This document shows, piece after piece, positions 1-5,918 of a stretch of 6,924 nt of DNA. The stretch covers positions 1 through 6,924 of the forward strand of contig DNPO01000441.1 of assembly GCA_003501375.1 (NCBI GenBank), written 5' to 3'. The notes beneath the pieces are model-generated. The model made no database searches. It saw only the letters and a program-made list of their open reading frames with translations, and was not told where the DNA came from. Position 1 is the stretch's first letter, and every line of letters starts with the position of its first letter. The stretch comes from Candidatus Sumerlaeota bacterium (GTDB lineage: Bacteria > Sumerlaeota > Sumerlaeia > UBA8349). The translations under genes and the position numbers were made by a program.

Positions 1-1614
1 TATGACAATGGCGTCGCGTTTCGGTATGACATTCCCGAAGCATCCAAACTCGGGCAGTTTGTGTTGACCAAGGAACTGACCGAGTTCCGTTTTGCTGGCG
101 ATTACCGCTGCTGGGCAGGTGAGGAAGGAAGTTGTGCAGAAAACCAATATAAAGAGAGAACGCTTAGCAACGTTCCGGGCAATCCAAAAAAGCCGTATAA
201 AAGTGTAGCGCCGCTGCTGGTTGAGGCACCCGGATGCTACGTTGCCATTGCGGAGTCCGACTTGCTGGATTGGGCGGGCATGTTTCTGACTGGTACCGGT
301 ACGTCTGCCATTGGCGTAACGCTGGATGGGCGTTGGGACAGGAAGGGATTGGTGGTTTCCACCGCGCCACGTGTGAGTCCCTGGCGTGCCATTATGATTG
401 GGCGGCAGGCAGGCGATTTGTTGAATGGTGATTTTATCGCAACATTGGCAACGCCGAACAAAATCGGCGACGCGTCGTGGGTAAAGCCGGGTGTTGCTGC
501 CTGGGATGCCTGGTGGACGGGCGTGAATCCCCGTTTGCCCCAGTTCAAGGGCGTCGATGCGCGTGGGGATACCGCATCGGATAAGGAGTATATTGACCTC
601 GCTGCGGAGATGGGGTGGACGTATCAGATTGTGGACTGGTACTGGTACAAGAACATGACCTCGTATAACAAAAGTTTGTCGAACCCGCCGAATCCGAATC
701 CGGGCGATTTCACGCAGCCAGTGCCAGAGATCAATGTTCCTGAACTGATCCAGTATGCAAAGTCCAAGAATATACGTCTTGTTATCTGGGCACACTCGCT
801 GGACATTAAAACCTTTGGTGTGGAAAAAGCGCTGGATTATCTGGCGCAGCAGGGTTTTGCGGGATTGAAAATTGACTTTCTCAACAGCCAGTCGCAAGAG
901 ACGGTGCAGTGGTGCGAAGAGGTGTTGAAGGTCGCGGCACAAAAGCATTTGGTGATTGATTTTCACGGCACCTACAACCCGACTGGTTTAGCGCGTACCT
1001 ACCCCAACTTTATTACACAGGAGGGGGTGCTGGGGAATGAGTATAACAAACTGGGTGGTAACAAGTGTAACATCCAACACACCATAACGCTGCCCTTTAC
1101 TCGTGCTTTGCTTGGGCCGATGGATTTTACTCCGGGTGGTTTCCTCAACCGCACGCCCAAGGATTTCAAAGTGACGTCTCCCGCGCAGGTGATGGGAACG
1201 CGTGTGCGGCAACTGGCGATGCCGGTGCTTTACCCCAGCCCGATGCAGGTAATGTGCGACAGCCCGGCCAACTACAAAGGGCAGCCAGGTTTTGAGTTTT
1301 ATCGGAATTTGCCAACCGCTTGGGACGAGTCGGTCGTGCTCGCAGCGGAAGTGGGCAAAACCGTGGCAGTCGCGCGTCGTTCGGGTGAGAAGTGGTATAT
1401 TGCTGCCATGAATGGAAGCCAGGAGACGACCTTGGAATTGGCGTTGAAATTTTTGAAGAGTGGAAAATGGTCCGCGCGTATTTTTGCGGATAAACCCGAT
1501 GGTGCGGCGAGCGATGTGGTGGAATCCACCCAGACGGTGGAAGCCGGGAAATCTTTGTCAGCCACGCTTGCATCGGGCGGTGGATTTGCAGCGGTATTAA
1601 CACGTGTGCCGTAA
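1..1614 (+). CDS. GH97 family alpha-glycosidase (alpha-galactosidase/alpha-glucosidase), 5' end missing
   Basis: The frame is open from base 1 (YDNGVAFRYDIPE, the end of a GH97 N-terminal beta-sandwich), so the gene starts upstream; the GTG at 61 is internal. 537 codons are visible; family members usually have about 620-740 residues. The middle is the TIM barrel: codons 201-215 carry AAEMGWTYQIVDWYWY-like strand 2, followed by IRLVIWAHS, FAGLKIDFL and VIDFHGTYNPTGLARTYP. The last ~100 codons resemble the GH97 C-terminal beta-sandwich. Family knowledge: GH97 enzymes hydrolyse alpha-linked galactosides or glucosides with Ca2+ and occur as retaining and inverting types. Here KIDF supplies Asp at codon 292 where retaining members have the nucleophile, and Glu at codon 347 (GNEY) lies 55 residues later, the spacing I recall for the retaining acid/base pair. 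A retaining alpha-galactosidase-like activity is therefore inferred; substrate is unproven. Any signal peptide is outside the window. Family assignment is very secure. Confidence 0.95.
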   Translation, partial: YDNGVAFRYDIPEASKLGQFVLTKELTEFRFAGDYRCWAGEEGSCAENQYKERTLSNVPGNPKKPYKSVAPLLVEAPGCYVAIAESDLLDWAGMFLTGTGTSAIGVTLDGRWDRKGLVVSTAPRVSPWRAIMIGRQAGDLLNGDFIATLATPNKIGDASWVKPGVAAWDAWWTGVNPRLPQFKGVDARGDTASDKEYIDLAAEMGWTYQIVDWYWYKNMTSYNKSLSNPPNPNPGDFTQPVPEINVPELIQYAKSKNIRLVIWAHSLDIKTFGVEKALDYLAQQGFAGLKIDFLNSQSQETVQWCEEVLKVAAQKHLVIDFHGTYNPTGLARTYPNFITQEGVLGNEYNKLGGNKCNIQHTITLPFTRALLGPMDFTPGGFLNRTPKDFKVTSPAQVMGTRVRQLAMPVLYPSPMQVMCDSPANYKGQPGFEFYRNLPTAWDESVVLAAEVGKTVAVARRSGEKWYIAAMNGSQETTLELALKFLKSGKWSARIFADKPDGAASDVVESTQTVEAGKSLSATLASGGGFAAVLTRVP

Positions 1615-1617
1615 AAC

Positions 1618-1698
1618 AGGCATAGGGGACAGGAAACGAATTTAATCATCGGGGGCGATGACACCCACCGGAAAAATCGTATCCTGTCTCCCATGCCT
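1618..1698. repeat. Large imperfect inverted repeat, REPIN-like
   Basis: Two 22-nt arms (1618-1639 and 1677-1698) are inverted copies matching at 19 of 22 positions. Each contains a GGGGACAGG/CCTGTCTCCC-type core. They flank a 37-nt centre that holds its own short palindrome (CATCGGGGGCGATG, 1647-1660). The element begins 4 nt after the GH97 stop codon. The shape, two inverted GC-rich palindromic units around a short spacer in an intergenic region, is that of REP doublets (REPINs) mobilised by RAYT transposases. It could also act as an mRNA 3'-end stabiliser or a weak terminator, but the nearest T-run (1709-1714) is about 10 nt beyond the stem. The structure is seen directly; the REPIN identity is inference. 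Confidence 0.6.
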
Positions 1699-1759
1699 TA
1701 TCGCTTGATTTTTTGCAGCAACAAAAGGTAGCGTTATCTAAAAAATTGTGGCATCCTTT

Positions 1760-1776
1760 CGCCCCCTGTTTTTTTT
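1760..1776 (+). repeat. Copy 1 of shared intergenic motif CGCCCCCTGTTTTTTT
   Basis: The 16 bases CGCCCCCTGTTTTTTT recur exactly at 5919-5934; here the T-run has one extra T. Both copies are intergenic and in the same orientation relative to the genes, each downstream of a stop codon. No G-rich partner for a terminator hairpin lies just upstream of either copy, so it is not a canonical intrinsic terminator. Function is unknown; the low complexity of the T-run inflates the match. Confidence 0.45.
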
Positions 1777-2046
1777 CGGAGATTTTTCTCATGCCTGCAA
1801 TGCGATCCCTTGAAACTCCTCGGTTTGCATCCCATATCCTTGGCATTTTAGTATTGACTTTTGGGGAGAATCATGACATTTCGTTAAAGCGGCGGATGTG
1901 CTGCGTTGGAAAAAATCTTAACCTCCCATTCGGGGTGGTTCTTCATTACGCAGTGGATGTGGTTGCCTGCCTGGGTTACATTGCCGCTGGTAATGGTTGG
2001 TTCTATGGAAATAGGCCTCCGTAGCAATGTTTCGTCGTGCGAAATG

Positions 2047-2052
2047 TATAAT
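2047..2052 (+). promoter_or_regulatory. Candidate -10 element (TATAAT) for the paralogue pair
   Basis: A perfect TATAAT lies 43 nt upstream of the ATG at 2096 and would give a leader of about 35-40 nt. No good TTGACA match sits 16-18 nt upstream (region 2024-2031 reads GCAATGTT). The hexamer lies inside the in-frame extension from the ATG at 2027, which argues that translation begins at 2096. Sequence evidence only. Confidence 0.4.
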
Positions 2053-2095
2053 CAGGTGCATACAGACGAGGCAAAGAAAGTTGAGGTTTATCACC

Positions 2096-2740
2096 ATGAA
2101 GAATGTAACACGTTGGATGTTGGGTACCGGGGTTGCGGCTTTGGTCACATTGGGTGCGGTGGCATTTGCCGCAGACACCTGCACGCTTGGCGAGGTGGTT
2201 GGAGTAAAACAAGTAACGAAGGGCAAAGCAAATGTTTTGGCAGTAAGTGGCGAGGACTTTGGAAGTGGGAGCAAGGATGTTGAACTTCCAGCCGATGCTC
2301 TGGATGGCGATCTTAACACCAAGTATTTTAACCAAGCGGTCGATGGATCGGAGACTCCGGGCATAAATTCGGGCCTGGCCGTCACCCTGAAAAGCGGCCC
2401 CACGGCTGTGACCGGGATTCAACTTGCCACGGCTAACGACATGGAAAAGCGTGATCCAGCCAAGATTGTTGTGGAAGGCTCCAATGACCCCAAGGCATTG
2501 GAAGCGGGCTGTGCTGCGTTCACGTTGGTCTACGAGGGCGAGGCTGGTTTGAAGGATGACCCGGGCCGTAATGCGTGGGGTAAGGAAGTCAAGTTCGATA
2601 ATAAAATAGCCTATAAAACTTATCGTATCATTGTAACGGAAACCCGGATAAAAGATGCGGATGCCGTGCAGTACTCCGAGGTGAAGTTCATCAGTGGAAC
2701 GGATGCGAAAAAGGATGAGAAGAAGGACGAGAAGAAGTAA
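2096..2740 (+). CDS. Secreted F5/8-type C (discoidin-like) domain protein with KKDE tail
   Basis: 214 residues. The start at ATG 2096 is chosen over the in-frame ATG at 2027 because it follows a GAGG ribosome site (2083-2086, 9 nt spacing) and opens a clean signal peptide: MKNVTRWM, a hydrophobic core, then AVAFAA with cleavage likely after Ala26. The mature part is one galactose-binding/discoidin-like beta-sandwich. Its hallmarks are ALDGDLNTKYFN, GLAVTLKSGP, VTGIQLATANDMEKRDP, VEGSNDP, AYKTYRIIV and VQYSEVKF. These domains typically bind carbohydrate and often a calcium ion near the DG-x-x-x-TKY loop. Cys29 and Cys139 could form a disulfide. After the domain the protein ends in a charged KKDEKKDEKK tail. 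No catalytic domain is present, so it is probably a stand-alone glycan- or surface-binding protein; ligand unknown. The downstream gene is a longer paralogue, roughly 60% identical over this domain, suggesting tandem duplication. Confidence 0.85.
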   Translation: MKNVTRWMLGTGVAALVTLGAVAFAADTCTLGEVVGVKQVTKGKANVLAVSGEDFGSGSKDVELPADALDGDLNTKYFNQAVDGSETPGINSGLAVTLKSGPTAVTGIQLATANDMEKRDPAKIVVEGSNDPKALEAGCAAFTLVYEGEAGLKDDPGRNAWGKEVKFDNKIAYKTYRIIVTETRIKDADAVQYSEVKFISGTDAKKDEKKDEKK

Positions 2741-2753
2741 CATGCAGTCTATC

Positions 2754-2788
2754 AGCGCCTTCGCTGCCTTGCCGCAGCCGGAGGCGCT
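2754..2788 (+). terminator. Intergenic hairpin between the two paralogues (attenuator or mRNA stabiliser)
   Basis: AGCGCCTTC (2754-2762) pairs with GGAGGCGCT (2780-2788, one T-G wobble), and the inner GCTGC/GCAGC (2763-2767 with 2774-2778) extends the stem, leaving one bulged C and a 6-nt CTTGCC loop. That gives about 14 pairs beginning 13 nt after the upstream stop codon. The bases after it (CTGTTTCAATGTTTG) are only weakly T-rich, so complete termination is doubtful; partial termination or protection of the upstream mRNA 3' end is more likely. Confidence 0.6.
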
Positions 2789-2814
2789 CTGTTTCAATGT
2801 TTGAAATTCACACC

Positions 2815-2825
2815 GGGGGGGGAAG
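2815..2825 (+). promoter_or_regulatory. Ribosome binding site built on a run of eight G (G8AAG)
   Basis: Eight consecutive G (2815-2822) followed by AAG supply the GGAAG Shine-Dalgarno core 6 nt before the TTG at 2832. It decides the start of the downstream gene, because no ATG in that frame precedes the signal peptide core. A G8 homopolymer is prone to slippage, which would alter the spacing upstream of the core but not the core-to-start distance. Confidence 0.6.
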
Positions 2826-2831
2826 TCCATT

Positions 2832-4013
2832 TTGAACGGAACACGCGGAAGATGCTTTGCCGTAATTGCATTCCTGATGCTAACGACTTTGGCCATCGGG
2901 GCGGATGATTGCGCCGTAGGCAAGGTGGTCGGAGTGAAGCGTACCATCAAGGGCCAGCCCAACATTCTGGCGGTGAAAGGCGAGGATTTTGGATCGGGAG
3001 GCAAGGATAAAGAAGTGCCCGCCGATGCATTGGATGGGGACCTCAATACCAAGTACTACAACCAAGCACGATCTGGAACACAGCGTGCGGGGGTATATAC
3101 TGGCCTGGTGGTGACGTTAAAAGATGGGCCAAAGGTTGTTACCGGAATTCAGTTTGGCACAGCCAATGATGTTCCGGGGCGCGATCCGGTCAAGATCACA
3201 ATAGAGGGCTCTAACGATGCAAAAGCCTTGGAAGCGGGCACCTCTACTTTCACGTTGCTCTATGAAGGAGGATCGGGGGTGGAGATTGATCCTGGGCGGA
3301 ATAAATGGGGCAAGGAGGTGAACTTCCCCAATAATAAGGCCTATGCAAGTTACCGAGTCTTGGTTGCGGGTCTTCGGGATGAAACGGGAAAAGATGCAGA
3401 AGTGAATAGTACGCAATACTCCGAAATTAAATTTATCACGGGAACGCCCGCAACTGGAAGTTCAGCGACCTCGAAGTCAGCATCTACACCACCAGATTCC
3501 GTTCCCTCACCTGCGGCTGTTGTTTCAACAACGCCTTCCAGTCGCAAGGAAGTCTACCTCACTGTGCAACGAGCCTCACGCGTCAAGATGGGATGGGGGA
3601 AGGCGGGGGATAATCTCAATGTAAATGGCAACGCTCTGTGCATTGGGAAGCAGGTTTTTGGCAAGGGCATTGGTTTGAATGCAAATTCGGAGATTATTTT
3701 TAAGTTGGAACCAGACGTGCGTTGGGTAACGTTCCATGCAGGTATTGATAGCGATCTGACAGATTCCGGTGCTTTGAGGGTCAACGTATATGTGGATGGC
3801 CAAGTAATTTATGAGTCTTCGACCATGCGCTTTGGTGAAGACCCGATTTATGTTTCGCGCGAAATCAAAAAGAAAGATGCCAGGGAATTGCGCATCGAGG
3901 TGGTGGTCGCCCCGGATGGGACGGGCAAGGACCTTCTGGATTTTGGCAATTTGCGTTTCAGCAAGTCCACCACGGAACCCACGCGTGACGCTGCGGCAGC
4001 CGTCAAGGAATAA
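2832..4013 (+). CDS. Secreted discoidin-like plus NPCBM carbohydrate-binding protein
   Basis: 393 residues starting at TTG 2832 with a strong GGAAG site; the next in-frame ATG (codon 16) would cut into the signal peptide. Residues 1-24 are the signal peptide (MNGTRGRC, hydrophobic core, LAIGA). Residues 25-203 are a discoidin-like domain (PADALDGDLNTKYYNQ at 63-78, VVTGIQFGTANDVPGRDP, IEGSNDAKALEAG, STQYSEIKF) paralogous to the upstream protein. Residues 204-239 are a Ser/Thr/Pro/Ala linker. Residues 240 to about 380 match NPCBM, a putative carbohydrate-binding module: GWGKAGDNLNVNG, LCIGKQVFGKGIGLNANSE, FHAGID, VNVYVDGQVIYES and a closing LLDFGNLRF. NPCBM is usually attached to glycoside hydrolases; here no catalytic domain is present, so a bivalent glycan-binding role outside the cytoplasm is inferred. 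The second cysteine of the upstream paralogue's pair is Thr here. A strong terminator follows. Confidence 0.88.
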   Translation: MNGTRGRCFAVIAFLMLTTLAIGADDCAVGKVVGVKRTIKGQPNILAVKGEDFGSGGKDKEVPADALDGDLNTKYYNQARSGTQRAGVYTGLVVTLKDGPKVVTGIQFGTANDVPGRDPVKITIEGSNDAKALEAGTSTFTLLYEGGSGVEIDPGRNKWGKEVNFPNNKAYASYRVLVAGLRDETGKDAEVNSTQYSEIKFITGTPATGSSATSKSASTPPDSVPSPAAVVSTTPSSRKEVYLTVQRASRVKMGWGKAGDNLNVNGNALCIGKQVFGKGIGLNANSEIIFKLEPDVRWVTFHAGIDSDLTDSGALRVNVYVDGQVIYESSTMRFGEDPIYVSREIKKKDARELRIEVVVAPDGTGKDLLDFGNLRFSKSTTEPTRDAAAAVKE

Positions 4014-4055
4014 AAGCAAAAAGTATCATCCGGTTTTAAAACCATTCAAGTCTCG

Positions 4056-4099
4056 AGGCACCGAGAGGGGCATTTTCCCCCTCTCGGTGCCTTTTTTTT
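4056..4099 (+). terminator. Rho-independent terminator after the paralogue pair
   Basis: A perfect 15-bp stem (AGGCACCGAGAGGGG, 4056-4070, with its complement at 4078-4092), a 7-nt loop CATTTTC and a run of eight T (4092-4099). It lies 42 nt past the stop codon at 4013 and separates the binding-protein genes from the phosphatase-peptidase unit. A third GGCACC at 4102-4107 could compete for the 3' arm after the T-run, but this is weaker than the main stem. Confidence 0.95.
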
Positions 4100-4161
4100 A
4101 CGGCACCTCGCGTTTAGTTCTATTCATTTTGATAGGGCTGGAACTGAGCCACCAGATAGAT

Positions 4162-4167
4162 TATAAT
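4162..4167 (+). promoter_or_regulatory. Candidate -10 element (TATAAT) for the phosphatase-peptidase operon
   Basis: A perfect TATAAT follows the terminator and lies 31 nt before the ATG at 4199, giving a leader of about 25 nt. The -35 is poor (TGGAAC at 4139-4144 at 17-nt spacing), so an activator may be needed. The hexamer overlaps the alternative ATG at 4166, which would then be at or upstream of the transcript start and could not be used. A small GGCT/AGCC inverted repeat (4136-4139, 4147-4150) overlaps the -35 region. Confidence 0.5.
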
Positions 4168-4198
4168 GTTTTCTGCTGGATGTAGGTCGGAGAATGCG

Positions 4199-4540
4199 AT
4201 GAAATTATTGTTTGTGTGCAGCCGAAACAAATGGCGCAGTTTGACCGCAGAGAAAATATTCCAGGGAGTACATGGATACGACGTGCGGTCGGCGGGCACG
4301 GAAGCACAAGCCCGCATTAAAGCAACCGCCGGGCATATTGGTTGGGCCGATGTGATTTTTGTCATGGAGAAGAAGCACCAAAGACGGTTGGAGGATAATT
4401 TTAGCGATCTTCTCCCGCAGAAAAAAGTGGTGTGTTTGAACATTTCTGACGATTACCTGTTTATGGATCGTGAACTCATCGATCTTCTTGTTGCTACCGT
4501 TTCAGAGCATATTGACATCCCCGAGATGATGCCTGACTAA
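4199..4540 (+). CDS. Small low-molecular-weight protein tyrosine phosphatase-like protein (COG4551 type)
   Basis: 113 residues; cytoplasmic, no signal peptide. The start at ATG 4199 (MKLLFVCSRNKWRS) is chosen because GGAG at 4189-4192 sits 6 nt upstream; the longer in-frame ATG at 4166 lies inside a TATAAT and has no ribosome site. The phosphate-binding loop is C7-SRNKW-R13-S14, a CX5RS signature on a first beta-strand, followed by the LTAEKIF helix, VRSAGTEA, WADVIFVMEKKH and NISDDYLFMDRELIDLL. This order and the short length match the predicted tyrosine phosphatases of COG4551, shorter than the usual 140-160 residue LMW-PTP. Cys7 would be the nucleophile and Arg13 would bind phosphate; an Asp in the SDDYLFMD segment is the likely general acid. 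The physiological substrate is unknown. The next gene begins 17 nt after the stop, so the two are probably co-transcribed. Family call is strong; activity is inferred. Confidence 0.88.
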   Translation: MKLLFVCSRNKWRSLTAEKIFQGVHGYDVRSAGTEAQARIKATAGHIGWADVIFVMEKKHQRRLEDNFSDLLPQKKVVCLNISDDYLFMDRELIDLLVATVSEHIDIPEMMPD

Positions 4541-4557
4541 GTTCAGCGAAGGTTCTT

Positions 4558-5874
4558 ATGCGCACTCGTTTTGCTCTTCTCCTCTCCCTGCTCGCCACGT
4601 GCCTGTGCTTGGTCTTTTTCTGCGAACCCCTGGCCGCGCAGAATCGCGCGACTTTGTCTTGCTCCCTGTGCCGACAACCCATTACGGGAACTTACTTCAA
4701 GTATGGTACCAATATCATTGTCTGCCAGGCATGCAAGGCCCGGTATCCAGCCTGCGTGTCTTGCGGATTACCGACAGTCTCTGCCGCCGCCACCTATCAA
4801 GGCGGGCCGGTGTGCGCGAACTGTGTGGCCAAATACGGGCGATGTGCTTCTTGCAACACCGTTTTACTGGGCCGATTCTTCCAATCCAAAGACCCGGCAC
4901 AACCCGAGCGGTATTGCGAAACTTGCGTTAAAACCAAACCGCTTTGTACGTTTTGCGGATTTCCCAAGCGGGGCATGACGCAATCCAACGGCGTCTGGAT
5001 TTGCCCGCAGTGTAAGGTCTCTGTGAAAAAATGCTCGGCATGCGGCGAAGCGATTCCGCCCGGAACTTATTACCGGATACCGTATCTGGAGGGGAATTTT
5101 TGCAAGAAATGCTTTGAGGAACGACCGCATTGTTCCTTTTGCAACCGTCCCGTGGTGTCAGACGGTCGCAAACTGGCCGATGGGCGCGTCTCCTGCATTA
5201 GTTGCTCTTCCACCGCTGTGCATGAGATGAAAGATGCCTTGGATGCGCTGGCGGAAACCGTCCGCTTCATGGAAAGCAGTATGGGAATGACCGTGAAGGA
5301 AGCGTACGATTTCGCGCTGGTGGATAACGCGGAAATGGCCCACTTGCTGGGCCGTGCCAACGATGGGCAGATGAAGGAATTGGGATATTTCGCCTCCGCT
5401 CTGCGTCCCAGCAGCCCGCGCCCGATCATCGTCATCCTAACCGACCTGCCGCGTTCCGCTTTTTACGAAACGGTTGCCCATGAGTACGCACACCTGTGGC
5501 AATATGAACAAAACCCGTATTGCACCGAGTTGAAAATCAATGAGGGTTTTGCGCAGTGGGCCGCCGCGCAGTGGCTGAAGAAAAAAGAATTGTTTGCCAC
5601 ATTGGCGCGACTGGAAGCGCGAGCAGATGAGAATTACGGAACCGGGTATCAATATTTCAAAGAGATTGCCAACGCGCAGGGAGGGCTTGGGGTCTTGGGA
5701 CTGGCGCGAACGCATCAATTTCCCCCCAACGGAAAAACTCCACCCATTCCGCCAGTTCCAGAGAATCTGATTCGATTAAGTTATGTGTTGCCTCCCGGCG
5801 AAATGAAAGATCAGTGGGCCTTTGTGCAACGCGCCATGCCCATTGATCCGGCTCGTTTGCGGGCAAGACAGTAA
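4558..5874 (+). CDS. Secreted LIM-like zinc-finger / DA1-like zinc metallopeptidase
   Basis: 438 residues from ATG 4558, with GAAGG at 4548-4552 (5 nt spacing). Residues 1-27 are a signal peptide (MRTR, hydrophobic core, PLAA before Gln28). Residues 35-216 contain twelve CxxC motifs: 35/38, 56/59, 66/69, 86/89, 96/99, 120/123, 130/133, 149/152, 159/162, 182/185, 192/195 and 213/216. Spacers alternate 15-20 and exactly 6 residues, giving six potential four-Cys zinc sites, LIM-like. A helical stretch with Met and Ala follows (220-265). The peptidase core is TVAHEYAHLWQ (HExxH at 308-312) with a third ligand Glu329 in NEGFAQWAAAQWL. The pattern HExxHxW, then EGxxQxxAxxWL, is that of the DA1-like peptidase that follows LIM domains in plant DA1 proteins, which cleave regulators of organ growth. 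The bacterial protein is predicted to be extracytoplasmic, so ubiquitin-linked roles do not transfer. Substrate unknown. Probably an operon with the upstream phosphatase. Domain calls are by eye. Confidence 0.85.
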   Translation: MRTRFALLLSLLATCLCLVFFCEPLAAQNRATLSCSLCRQPITGTYFKYGTNIIVCQACKARYPACVSCGLPTVSAAATYQGGPVCANCVAKYGRCASCNTVLLGRFFQSKDPAQPERYCETCVKTKPLCTFCGFPKRGMTQSNGVWICPQCKVSVKKCSACGEAIPPGTYYRIPYLEGNFCKKCFEERPHCSFCNRPVVSDGRKLADGRVSCISCSSTAVHEMKDALDALAETVRFMESSMGMTVKEAYDFALVDNAEMAHLLGRANDGQMKELGYFASALRPSSPRPIIVILTDLPRSAFYETVAHEYAHLWQYEQNPYCTELKINEGFAQWAAAQWLKKKELFATLARLEARADENYGTGYQYFKEIANAQGGLGVLGLARTHQFPPNGKTPPIPPVPENLIRLSYVLPPGEMKDQWAFVQRAMPIDPARLRARQ

Positions 5875-5918
5875 AACTCGTTTCAGAAGGATTATCTCTT
5901 AAAACTTAACCCACCCTG

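Larger units (their letters stand above)
1699..2095. other. Intergenic stretch without a convincing gene
   Basis: This is about 400 bp between the inverted repeat and the start codon at 2096. It holds T-rich tracts (around 1709, 1768 and 1784), one copy of a 16-nt motif shared with 5919-5934, an isolated TTGACT (1854-1859) with no good -10 at 17-18 nt, and a TATAAT at 2047-2052. Open frames here (1713-2024; 1906 onward) lack recognisable domains and the second runs out of frame into the next gene. The segment 1906-2020 in one frame encodes a strongly hydrophobic stretch (GWFFITQWMWLPAWVTLPLV), which may be chance or a decayed membrane protein fragment. Confidence 0.6.

Noticed and set aside
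1854..1882. TTGACT as the -35 of a promoter
   Set aside because: The hexamers 16-18 nt downstream (around CATTTC) match the -10 consensus poorly.
1713..2024. 103-codon + strand open frame in the intergenic region
   Set aside because: No ribosome site, no recognisable domain, and an uneven composition crossing T-rich tracts; treated as non-coding.
2027..2095. In-frame upstream ATG for the first discoidin-like gene
   Set aside because: It would bury the signal peptide under 23 residues and covers the TATAAT; ATG 2096 has a ribosome site.
1906..2283. 125-codon + strand open frame overlapping the first discoidin-like gene
   Set aside because: About half of it lies out of frame within a well-supported gene, so the whole frame cannot be real; only its hydrophobic first part is noted as a curiosity.
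2003..3052. 349-codon open frame on the minus strand across both paralogues
   Set aside because: It is antisense to two genes with clear domains and signal peptides; its sequence has no recognisable domain and its length reflects the similar codon pattern of the duplicated genes.
4166..4198. In-frame upstream ATG for the phosphatase
   Set aside because: It overlaps a TATAAT promoter hexamer and lacks a ribosome site; ATG 4199 starts the conserved first strand.
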